Source: Blastococcus sp. TF02A-35 (GTDB taxonomy: Bacteria > Actinomycetota > Actinomycetes > Mycobacteriales > Geodermatophilaceae). From it: a stretch of 64,000 nt of DNA. The stretch lies in NCBI RefSeq assembly GCF_004571075.1, contig NZ_SPQP01000012.1:30046-94045 (forward strand), in the 5' to 3' direction. Made by a program: the position numbers and the translations under genes. The notes under the pieces were generated by a model. That model was given only the letters and a program-made list of their open reading frames with translations, did not search any database and was not told the DNA's origin. Position 1 is the stretch's first letter; every line of letters starts with the position of its first letter. This document shows, piece by piece, positions 20,196 to 27,271 of the stretch.

Positions 20196-20272
20196 AGCGT
20201 CTCTGCCCCGATAGGGGGCACTTCGCCGGCGGGGCGGTTTCCTCGAGTCACCCCCCGGGCACGCTGCGGCAC

Positions 20273-20404
20273 ATGGAGCAGACCACGAACCAGCCCCGCA
20301 CCGAGGAGTCGACCGGGACCTCCACCGAGGAGCCCCGCGCCGAGGCCGCCGCGCGCGCCGTCGCCCGGATGCTCGCCAACCCGCGCCGCACGCGCCGCAC
20401 CTGA
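20273..20404 (+). CDS. Small hypothetical protein
   Basis: A 43-residue frame, MEQTTNQPRTEEST then an Ala/Arg helix (EAAARAVARMLANP) ending RRTRRT. The acidic front and basic end suggest a small nucleic-acid or protein-binding peptide, but nothing is recognised. No strong ribosome site is visible. It lies between a terminator and the tetR gene. Confidence 0.4.
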   Translation: MEQTTNQPRTEESTGTSTEEPRAEAAARAVARMLANPRRTRRT

Positions 20405-20555
20405 CCGGTCCGGCCCCGCAGGACCGGCGCTCTCGTCGCGCTGGGTGACCACACCGACCACATCGATCCCCGGCGTCCCGTTCAGCCCGGGCGCCTCTCG
20501 TCACCCAGAGCAACCACCCCGGCGTGCCGCGAACTGCTCCGTCACGTACCGGTGC

Positions 20556-21194
20556 ATGCTCGCTGACGTGACCGCCGTACTCCCCCGCGCCGCCGCCGAC
20601 GACACCACGGCACCGGTCCGCCGCAGCCGAGCAGAGCGTCAGGAGATCGTGCTCGACACCGCCGAGCGCCTGTTCTCCAGCCGCAGCTCGCGCAGCGTCG
20701 GCATGGACGAGCTGGTCCGGGAGACCGGGCTGGGGAAGATGACGGTCTACCGGCTCTTCAAGAGCAAGGACGACCTCGTCGGCGCCTACCTCTCGCGGAA
20801 GGCGGCCACCGTCCTGGCCTTCATCGACGCCGAGCTGGCCCGCCTGGAGGGCGACCCGCGCGCGGCGCTGCTGTCGGTCGTCGACGCCGTCGAGCGCGAC
20901 GTGACGCGCACCGGCTTCCGCGGCTGCCCGTTCAACAACGTCAGCAGCGAGTACGACGACCCGCAGCACCCCGCCCGCAGCGCCGCCGCGGACTACAAGT
21001 TCGAGCTCTACGGCCGCCTCGAGCGGCTGGCCGAGGAGGTCGTGCCCGGTGGTGGCGAGGACCTCGCGGCCCAGCTGCACCTGATCATCGACGGCATGTA
21101 CCTCTCCGGCGGGCTGCTCGGCCCCGACGGGCCGGCCGCCCACGGCCGCCAGCTGGCCGAGAAGCTGATCGACGCGGCGGTCGCCCGCGCCTGA
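20556..21194 (+). CDS. TetR-family transcriptional regulator
   Basis: Repressor of 212 residues. The N-terminal helix-turn-helix reads RQEIVLDTAERLFSSRSS, then MDELVRETGLGKMTVYRLF, followed by a ligand-binding C-terminal domain containing CPFNNVSSEY. ATG 20556 and GTG 20568 are both possible starts, and neither has a clear ribosome site, so the message may be leaderless. The CPFNN motif occurs in TetR proteins annotated as AcrR-like. Target unknown. It is one candidate reader of the TTACC sites near fadE5, but nothing direct supports that. Confidence 0.88.
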   Translation: MLADVTAVLPRAAADDTTAPVRRSRAERQEIVLDTAERLFSSRSSRSVGMDELVRETGLGKMTVYRLFKSKDDLVGAYLSRKAATVLAFIDAELARLEGDPRAALLSVVDAVERDVTRTGFRGCPFNNVSSEYDDPQHPARSAAADYKFELYGRLERLAEEVVPGGGEDLAAQLHLIIDGMYLSGGLLGPDGPAAHGRQLAEKLIDAAVARA

Positions 21195-21231
21195 GCGGGC
21201 GCCCCGCCCGGCCGCCCCGCAGGATGGTCCG

Positions 21232-21657
21232 GTGACCAGCGACCGCACCCGCCCCGACCTCGACGACACGACCGTCGAGGCGCTGGGCAAGCTCTCCGAG
21301 GCCCTGGAGACCGTCGACCAGGCCCGGGGCTTCCTGTACGCGTTCCACCAGCTCACCGGCAAGGCCGACCGCCTGCTGCAGGAGTCGGTGGAGCTGTTCG
21401 AGGAGGCAGGGGCGACCGAGCTCGCCGCCGACCTGGACCGGGACCTGGTGGGGCGCAACGTGATCGCCGACCGCTGGACCTTCCAGATCGTCGAGGACTT
21501 CGACGAGAGCTACTGGGGCACCTTCCGCCGCTACGACGCCCGTGCGCGCGACGAGCTGGCCGGCGGTGACCGGCACGTCTACGAGGCGCGGATGAAGCAG
21601 CGCGAGCGGACGAAGGGCCACCCCCACCACGAGGCGGGCCCCGCCCTCTCCGGCTGA
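21232..21657 (+). CDS. Conserved hypothetical protein
   Basis: A soluble 141-residue protein, mostly helical, starting at GTG 21232 (MTSDRTRPDLDDTTVEAL). It shows regular heptads (LGKLSEALETVDQARGFLYA; LLQESVELFEEAGATELAAD) and a basic C-terminus with MKQRERTKGH. No enzyme motif or membrane segment is seen. It follows tetR by 37 bases on the same strand and could be co-transcribed. I recognise it only as an actinobacterial uncharacterised family. Confidence 0.7.
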   Translation: MTSDRTRPDLDDTTVEALGKLSEALETVDQARGFLYAFHQLTGKADRLLQESVELFEEAGATELAADLDRDLVGRNVIADRWTFQIVEDFDESYWGTFRRYDARARDELAGGDRHVYEARMKQRERTKGHPHHEAGPALSG

Positions 21658-21699
21658 CCGCGCGGTTTCCGTCGGCCCGGCACCGGGAAGACCCAGGTC

Positions 21700-21870
21700 A
21701 TGACCATGCCTGACGGGAACAACCGCGGCTCCGACCGCGAGGCGAAGCCGCTGGGCGCCGAGAAGGCGCCGGGCGAGGACCGCGACTCGCTGGGCGCCAC
21801 CGAAGGCCCCGCCGACGGGATCGCCGGCACCGCCTACCCGCCGGCCGGCACGGAGCCGGACGCCCGATGA
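21700..21870 (+). CDS. Small acidic protein, coupled to lapA-like gene
   Basis: A 56-residue hydrophilic protein, MTMPDGNNRGSDREAKPLG at the front and Gly/Asp/Pro-rich after that. ATG 21700 or ATG 21706. Its stop overlaps the start of the downstream LapA-domain gene as ATGA, which supports real translation. It resembles the small acidic proteins nearby in composition. Function unknown. Confidence 0.55.
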   Translation: MTMPDGNNRGSDREAKPLGAEKAPGEDRDSLGATEGPADGIAGTAYPPAGTEPDAR

Positions 21871-22241
21871 GCGCGCCGACCCCGCCGCCGTCCCGCGACC
21901 CGCTGAGCGTCGGCCTGGGCTCCCCCGGGGAGACCGGGCCGACGACGGCCACCCCCGGTGCCACCCCGCCGGCCACCGGCCCCCGCAGCACGCCCGCGCC
22001 CACCCGGGAGCGCCACACCGGCCGCGCCATCGGCCGGTCGCTGGCCCTGGCGCTGCTGATCTTCGTCACCGTCGTCCTGGTGCTGTTCGTCGTCTTCAAC
22101 GACCAGACGGTGCCCATCAGCCTGGTGTTCGGTGACGTCGAGGCACCCCTGGTGCTCGCGCTGCTCGTCGCGGCGGCGCTGGGTGGCCTGCTGGTCTGGC
22201 TGGCCGGCCTCGTGCGACGGGCCCGCCGCCGCAACCGCTGA
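21867..22241 (+). CDS. LapA-domain (DUF1049) membrane protein
   Basis: A 124-residue protein with a Pro/Thr-rich cytosolic N-terminus and two membrane helices (SLALALLIFVTVVLVLFVVF and LVLALLVAAALGGLLVWLAG) separated by NDQTVPISLVFGDVEAP, the usual LapA/DUF1049 hairpin, ending in a basic RRARRRNR tail. LapA proteins in E. coli help lipopolysaccharide assembly. In Actinobacteria the role is unknown. It is translationally coupled to the upstream small gene. Confidence 0.8.
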   Translation: MSAPTPPPSRDPLSVGLGSPGETGPTTATPGATPPATGPRSTPAPTRERHTGRAIGRSLALALLIFVTVVLVLFVVFNDQTVPISLVFGDVEAPLVLALLVAAALGGLLVWLAGLVRRARRRNR

Positions 22242-22267
22242 CGTCCGGGGCCGGCAGGCCCCCGGAG

Positions 22268-22315
22268 CCACGAGAGGGCCATCTCCTCCCTGAGGGGCAG
22301 ATGGCCCTCTCGTGG
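22268..22315 (+). terminator. Strong 17-bp hairpin, terminator or REP-like element
   Basis: Perfect stem CCACGAGAGGGCCATCT (22268-22284) with its complement at 22299-22315 and a 14-base loop. It comes 27 bases after the lapA-like stop. Stem length and the GGGCCATCT core look like a dispersed palindromic repeat as well as a terminator. A genome-wide count would decide. Confidence 0.7.
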
Positions 22316-22344
22316 CGTGTCGGAGCACCCGACCCTTGCCGTTG

Positions 22345-22381
22345 TTACCGATGGGTAATAGCGTTTGTTACCGGCGAGTAG
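22345..22381 (+). promoter_or_regulatory. Tandem TTACC operators in the fadE5 promoter
   Basis: A perfect palindrome TTACC-GATG-GGTAA (22345-22358) is followed by a second, imperfect copy GTTACCGGCGAGTAG (22367-22381) that is identical to the site before etfD. A possible -35 (TTGCCG, 22336-22341) and -10 (TAGCGT, 22359-22364, 17-base spacer) flank the first palindrome, so a bound repressor would block polymerase. The regulator is unidentified; TetR type is inferred from operator shape. Confidence 0.6.
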
Positions 22382-22424
22382 GAAATCGCCGCCCATCGGC
22401 ATGGAGCACGGGAGCCCAGCGCAC

Positions 22425-24263
22425 ATGAGCCACTACACCGCGAACCTGCGGGACCTCGAGTTCAACCTCTTCGAGTTCCTCGACACCAAGGACAAGTTCG
22501 GCACCGGCCCGTTCGAGCAGATGGATGCCGAGACCGCGCGCGGGATCCTGGCCGAGATCCGGAAGCTCGCCGAGGGGCCGGTCGCCGCGTCCTTCGTCGA
22601 CGCCGACCGCAACCCGCCGGTCTTCGACCCGGCGACGAACTCCGTGACCATCCCGGAGTCGTTCAAGAAGTCGTACAAGGCCGTCGAGGACGGCGAGTGG
22701 TCGCGCCTCGACCTGCCCGAGCACCTGGGCGGCTTCGGCGCACCGCACGCCCTGACCTGGGGCGCCTTCGAGATGATCCTCGGCGCCAACCCCGCCGTCT
22801 TCATGTACGGCTCGGGCGCGGCCTTCGCGGCCATCCTCGACGAGCTGGGCACGCCGGACCAGAAGCGCCTGGCCGAGCTCATGCTCGAGCACCGCTGGGG
22901 CGCCACGATGGTGCTCACCGAGCCCGACGCGGGCTCCGACGTCGGCGCCGGCACCACCAAGGCCGTGCAGCAGGCCGACGGCTCGTGGCACATCACCGGC
23001 GTGAAGCGGTTCATCACGTCGGCCGAGCACGACATGAGCGACAACATCATCCACCTGGTCCTGGCCCGCCCCGAGGGCGCGAAGGCCGGCACCAAGGGCC
23101 TGTCGCTGTTCGTCGTCCCCAAGTTCCACGTGGACCTGGCCACCGGCGAGCTCGGCGAGCGCAACGGCGCCTACGTCACCAACGTCGAGAAGAAGATGGG
23201 CCTCAAGGTCTCCACGACCTGCGAGCTGACCTTCGGCGACGGCCCGGTCCCGGCCCAGGGCTGGCTGGTCGGCGAGGTGCACGACGGCATCGCCCAGATG
23301 TTCAAGGTCATCGAGCACGCCCGGATGTTCGTCGGCGCCAAGGCGATCGCGACCCTCTCCGCCGGCTACCAGGTCGCGCTGGACTACGCGAAGACCCGCG
23401 TCCAGGGCGCCGACCTGACCGCGACCAGCAAGGACGCCCCGCGGGTGACCATCACCCACCACCCGGACGTCCGCCGCTCGCTGATGCGCCAGAAGGCCTA
23501 CGCCGAGGGCATGCGCGCGCTGTACCTCTACACCGCGGGCTTCCGCGACCGCGTCACGGAGGCCGAGGCGGCCGGTGACGCCGAGGCCGCGAAGCTGGCC
23601 GAGCGGGTCAACGACCTGCTGCTGCCGATCGTGAAGGGCTTCGGCTCCGAGCGGGCCACGGAGCTGCTGACGTCGGAGTCGCTGCAGACCCTGGGCGGCT
23701 CGGGCTTCCTGCAGGACTACCCGATCGAGCAGTACATCCGCGACTCCAAGATCGACACCCTCTACGAGGGCACGACGGCGATCCAGGGCCAGGACTTCTT
23801 CTTCCGGAAGATCGTCAAGGACGGCGGCGTCGCCCTGACCTGGCTGGCCGAGCAGATCCAGGCCACGGTCGACGGCGAGGCCGGCAACGGCCGCCTCAAG
23901 GAGGAGCGCGCGCTGCTCGGCGCCGCCCTGCAGGACGTCCAGGGCATGCTCGCCGCGATGTTCAACCAGCTGTCCGGCGCGCAGGAGGACATGACCTCGC
24001 TGTACAAGGTCGCGCAGAACACCAGCCGCCTGCTGCTGTCGGTCGGCGACCTGGTCACCGCGTGGCTGCTGGTCCGCCAGTCCGAGGTGGCGCTGGCCGC
24101 CCTGGCCGGCGAGGTCAGCGAGCGGGACCGCCACTTCTACGAGGGCAAGCTCGCCGCCACCCGCTTCTTCGCCACCCAGGTGCTGCCCCGGCTCACCTCG
24201 GAGCGGGTCATCGTCGAGAACACCGACAACGCCCTCATGGAGGTCGACGAGGCCGCGTTCTGA
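22425..24263 (+). CDS. fadE5: Acyl-CoA dehydrogenase, FadE5-like
   Basis: A flavoenzyme of 612 residues, longer than the usual 380, as in mycobacterial FadE5, which it resembles at the N-terminus ([18 protein letters not shown]). It introduces the alpha-beta double bond in acyl-CoA during beta-oxidation and hands electrons to ETF. It shows [15 protein letters not shown] (FAD/substrate), FITSAEHD, and the C-terminal [11 protein letters not shown] with the probable catalytic base Glu448, then the extra helical domain of this subgroup. GGGAG precedes the ATG. It is monocistronic, with tandem operators upstream and a terminator downstream. Confidence 0.9.
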   Translation: MSHYTANLRDLEFNLFEFLDTKDKFGTGPFEQMDAETARGILAEIRKLAEGPVAASFVDADRNPPVFDPATNSVTIPESFKKSYKAVEDGEWSRLDLPEHLGGFGAPHALTWGAFEMILGANPAVFMYGSGAAFAAILDELGTPDQKRLAELMLEHRWGATMVLTEPDAGSDVGAGTTKAVQQADGSWHITGVKRFITSAEHDMSDNIIHLVLARPEGAKAGTKGLSLFVVPKFHVDLATGELGERNGAYVTNVEKKMGLKVSTTCELTFGDGPVPAQGWLVGEVHDGIAQMFKVIEHARMFVGAKAIATLSAGYQVALDYAKTRVQGADLTATSKDAPRVTITHHPDVRRSLMRQKAYAEGMRALYLYTAGFRDRVTEAEAAGDAEAAKLAERVNDLLLPIVKGFGSERATELLTSESLQTLGGSGFLQDYPIEQYIRDSKIDTLYEGTTAIQGQDFFFRKIVKDGGVALTWLAEQIQATVDGEAGNGRLKEERALLGAALQDVQGMLAAMFNQLSGAQEDMTSLYKVAQNTSRLLLSVGDLVTAWLLVRQSEVALAALAGEVSERDRHFYEGKLAATRFFATQVLPRLTSERVIVENTDNALMEVDEAAF

Positions 24264-24279
24264 GCCTCCGCACCACCGC

Positions 24280-24316
24280 GCCGACGGCCGTCTCCCCATG
24301 GGAGGCGGCCGTCGGC
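24280..24316 (+). terminator. Terminator after fadE5
   Basis: An 11-bp perfect stem (GCCGACGGCCG and complement, 24280-24290 with 24306-24316), beginning 17 bases after the fadE5 stop. Confidence 0.75.
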
Positions 24317-24371
24317 CGTTTCCTGGCGCGGCGCACGGGCATGGCCAGGGGACGTCGACCTAGGAGGAACC

Positions 24372-24587
24372 GTGAGCGACCCGCAGGGCAGCGACCGCAT
24401 CCAGCAGGACGTCCCGACCGCGTCCGGCACCGGCGACAATAGCGACTCCTCGTCGTCGTTCGACGACGTGCCCCTCACCGCCGAGGAGGGGATCGAGCGG
24501 GACGCCGCCCAGGGCGACGACCTGCCGGCCCGCGCCGACGGTGACATCCCTCGCGCCACGCGTGCAGGGGCGTCGGGCGAGGTATGA
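24372..24587 (+). CDS. Small acidic disordered protein
   Basis: A 71-residue protein (start MSDPQGSDRIQQDVPTAS), strongly acidic, with a Ser run and ITASP-like low complexity and no hydrophobic core. TAGGAGG stands six bases before the GTG at 24372, an ideal ribosome site. The segment PLTAEEGIERDAAQGDDLPA is the most ordered part. It is followed 37 bases later by a second gene of similar type. Function unknown. Confidence 0.65.
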   Translation: MSDPQGSDRIQQDVPTASGTGDNSDSSSSFDDVPLTAEEGIERDAAQGDDLPARADGDIPRATRAGASGEV

Positions 24588-24624
24588 GCGTCCCGACCGC
24601 GCACCCGGCGACCCGAGGAGAACG

Positions 24625-24786
24625 ATGAGCGACCCCACCGGCTACGGCGAGTCCCCCGACACCGAGGACGGGCCCGTCGGCGAGGACCAGCAGACCGGCG
24701 GCGCCGAGGGCAGCGCCACCCTGACCACCGACGAGGACGCGCAGGCCGACGACGGCGTCGTCCGCCCCGGCAACGCCCCCGACTAG
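24625..24786 (+). CDS. Small acidic disordered protein
   Basis: A 53-residue protein starting MSDPTGYGESPDTEDGPVG, almost entirely Asp, Glu, Gly, Thr, Pro and Ala. GAGGAG lies six bases before the ATG, and a strong terminator follows directly at 24789. Composition and start are similar to the 71-residue neighbour and to the gene at 62367. Probably intrinsically disordered; function unknown. Confidence 0.65.
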   Translation: MSDPTGYGESPDTEDGPVGEDQQTGGAEGSATLTTDEDAQADDGVVRPGNAPD

Positions 24787-24788
24787 CG

Positions 24789-24826
24789 GACGGCCCCTCT
24801 CCCGACCGACCGGGAGAGGGGCCGTC
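24789..24826. terminator. Bidirectional terminator
   Basis: A 15-bp perfect stem (GACGGCCCCTCTCCC and its complement, 24789-24803 and 24812-24826) with an 8-base loop sits between two convergent genes. Confidence 0.8.
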
Positions 24827-24829
24827 GCC

Positions 24830-26198
24830 TCAGACCCGCTCGACCGCCTGCGCCCCGTCCCTGGGGACGACGGCGTGGTCCGCGGCGAGGTCGCGCGACC
24901 GGGTCTCCCCGTAGGCCAGGACCGCCACCACCGTGACCACCGCGCAGGCGACGAGGTAGAGGGCCACCGCGGTGGTGTTCGGCTCCTCGAAGCTGCCCAG
25001 CAGCGCCAGCGCGATCAGCGGCGCGGGGGCCCCGGCGACGAGCGAGGCCAGCTGCGACCCCATGCCGACGCCGGTGTACCGCGACTTCGTGCCGAAGAGC
25101 TCGGAGAAGAACGCCGCCTGCGGGCCGTACATGGCGCCGTGGAACAGCAGCCCGACGGTGATGGCGAAGACGCTCATCCAGAAGCTGTCCGCATCCAGCA
25201 GCTCGAACAGCGCGAACGCCCAGACCCCGATGCCGACCGCGCCCAGCAGGTAGACCGGCCGGCGGCCCACCCGGTCCGAGAGGGCACCCCAGAGCGGGAT
25301 CGTCACCAGGTGCACCGCCGAGGCCAGCACGAGGGCGTTGAGGGTGAACGAGGAGTCCGCCCCCTCGGCCTTCGTCAGGTAGGAGAGGCTGAAGGCGGTC
25401 AGCAGGTAGAACGAGACGTTCTCCGCGATCCGCGCCCCCATCGCGACGAGCACCTCGCGCTTGTAGTGGGCGAGGACGGTCATGATCGGCGCCTTCTCGG
25501 CCACGCCGGTCTCCGCGGCCTTCTCGGCCGCCACCCGCTGGGCCTCCAGGAACACCGGCGACTCGCTGACCGCCAGCCGGACGAACAGGCCGACGAGGAT
25601 CAGCACCGCCGACAGCAGGAACGGGATGCGCCAGCCCCAGCTCTCGAAGGCGGCGTCGGACTGGAAGGCCGCCAGCAGCGCCAGCACCCCGGTCGCCAGC
25701 AGGTTGCCCGCCGGCGCCCCCGCCTGCGGCCACGAGGACCAGAAGCCGCGGTTCTCCGGCTTCCCGTGCTCCGAGACCAGCAGGACGGCGCCACCCCACT
25801 CCCCACCGAGCGCGAAGCCCTGGATCAGCCGCAGGGTGACCAGCAGGATCGGCGCGAGCACGCCGACGGTGCCGAAGGTCGGCAGCAGGCCGATGGCGAA
25901 CGTGGCGCCACCCATCATCAGCAGCGAGATGACGAGCAGCTTCTTGCGCCCGATCCGGTCACCGAAGTGGCCGAAGACCAGGGCGCCGATCGGCCGGGCC
26001 GCGAACCCGACGGCGTAGGTGCCGAAGGACAGCAGCGTGCCCGCGAACTCCGACTGGTCGGGGAAGAACAGCGCCGGGAAGACCAGCGCGGCCGGCGGAG
26101 CCGTAGAGGAAGAAGTCGTACCACTCGACGGTGGTGCCGATGACGCTCGCCCCGACGACCTTGCCGAAGCCGGCGCGGGGCTGCGCGGGTGCGGACAT
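24830..26198 (-). pseudogene. Metabolite:H+ symporter (MHS-type MFS), one-base frameshift
   Basis: Proton-linked MFS carrier of the MHS group. The frame from ATG 26198 (after AGGAGGG) gives MSAPAQPRAGFGKVVGASV and TTVEWYDFFLYGSA, the family hallmark. It then leaves phase at 26090-26096 and continues in another frame as ALVFPALFFPDQSEFAGTLL to the end, with GDRIGRKK and LRLIQGFALGGEWGGAVLL intact. One extra G in GCCGGCC would explain it; removing it gives GSAAALVF as in relatives and 455 residues. So this is either a recent frameshift or a sequence error. It is divergent from the hydroxybutyrate dehydrogenase-like gene. Likely substrate: a small organic acid (inference). Confidence 0.85.
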
Positions 26199-26359
26199 GG
26201 GACCCTCCTGGTGGATGTGATGGCGGTCACTGACGCTAGGCCGGTCACCCCCGCCGGTCCATGTGCCGGGACGCCCCGATCGCAGCCGTCCAGGTGTGGG
26301 TCCCGCCCATGACGTGCCGGCCCGGTCGCGCGCACCCCACCCTCCGGCGCGCGACGGGA

Positions 26360-26379
26360 GTGGTGTGGCGGCACACCAC
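26360..26379. promoter_or_regulatory. Palindromic operator between the MHS carrier and bdh
   Basis: Perfect inverted repeat GTGGTGTG-GCGG-CACACCAC in the 249-base divergent region, 68 bases before the dehydrogenase start. Position suits control of both directions, most simply by the GAF-PucR regulator encoded just downstream (inference). Confidence 0.55.
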
Positions 26380-26447
26380 GGGACCGCGCGCTGCTGTGTG
26401 TCGCGCAACCGTGGGGGGCGTCGCACGATCGGCCTAGCGTCGCGGCC

Positions 26448-27203
26448 ATGGCGGTCAACGGTTCCCTGGTCGGACGGCGCGCGCTCATCACGGGCGGGGC
26501 GTCGGGCATCGGCCGCGCCTGCGCCGTGCGGCTGGCCGCCGAGGGCGCCGACGTCGTCGTCGCCGACCGGGACGCCGCCGCGGCCGAGGCGGTCGCCGAC
26601 GAGGTGGGCGGCACCGCGCTCGCCGTCGACCTCTCCGACCTCGACGCCGTGGACCTCCTCGACCCGGCGGTCGACGTCCTGGTCAACAACGCCGGGCTGC
26701 AGCACGTCGCACCGGTCCACGAGTTCCCGGTGGACCGGTTCTCCTACATCCTCCGGCTGATGGTGGAGGCCCCGTTCCGGCTGGCCCGGACGGTGCTCCC
26801 GCACATGTACGAGCAGGGCTGGGGCCGCGTGGTCAACGTCAGCTCCGTCCACGGGCTGCGCGCGTCGGCCTACAAGTCGGCCTACGTGACGGCCAAGCAC
26901 GGCCTGGAGGGGCTGTCCAAGGTCATCGCCCTGGAAGGGGCCGCGCACGGGGTCACCTCCAACTGCGTCAACCCCGCGTACGTCCGGACGCCGCTGGTCG
27001 AGGGGCAGATCGCCGACCAGGCGCGCGCGCACGGCCTCTCCGAGGACCAGGTCGTCGAGCAGGTGATGCTGGCGCCGGCAGCGGTCAAGCGGCTCATCGA
27101 GCCGGCCGAGGTCGCCGACGCCGTGGCCTGGCTGTGCTCGCCCGCGGCCGCGTCGGTCACCGGCACCTCGCTGGTGATGGACGGCGGGTGGAGCGCGCAT
27201 TGA
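26448..27203 (+). CDS. Short-chain dehydrogenase, 3-hydroxybutyrate dehydrogenase-like
   Basis: A 251-residue NAD(H)-dependent SDR. The cofactor motif ITGGASGIGRACA, NNAG (80-83), catalytic Ser133, Tyr146 and Lys150 (AYVTAKHG), and the C-terminal VTGTSLVMDGGWSAH are present. The QHVAPVHEFP and CVNPAYVRTPLVEGQI stretches fit D-3-hydroxybutyrate dehydrogenase (EC 1.1.1.30), which makes acetoacetate. Next to an MHS carrier and a PucR-type regulator, it would serve uptake and oxidation of hydroxybutyrate or a similar acid. Substrate is inferred from family. Confidence 0.8.
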   Translation: MAVNGSLVGRRALITGGASGIGRACAVRLAAEGADVVVADRDAAAAEAVADEVGGTALAVDLSDLDAVDLLDPAVDVLVNNAGLQHVAPVHEFPVDRFSYILRLMVEAPFRLARTVLPHMYEQGWGRVVNVSSVHGLRASAYKSAYVTAKHGLEGLSKVIALEGAAHGVTSNCVNPAYVRTPLVEGQIADQARAHGLSEDQVVEQVMLAPAAVKRLIEPAEVADAVAWLCSPAAASVTGTSLVMDGGWSAH

Positions 27204-27271
27204 GGACCGACCGCCTGCCGCTCACCACGCGCGCGGTCGCGGCGGGACGGCGGGGGCCGGCGTCGGCGACA

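Noticed and set aside
20439..20509. Pair CTGGGTGAC and GTCACCCAG
   Set aside because: Loop of about 50 bases and no linked feature; likely chance in GC-rich DNA.
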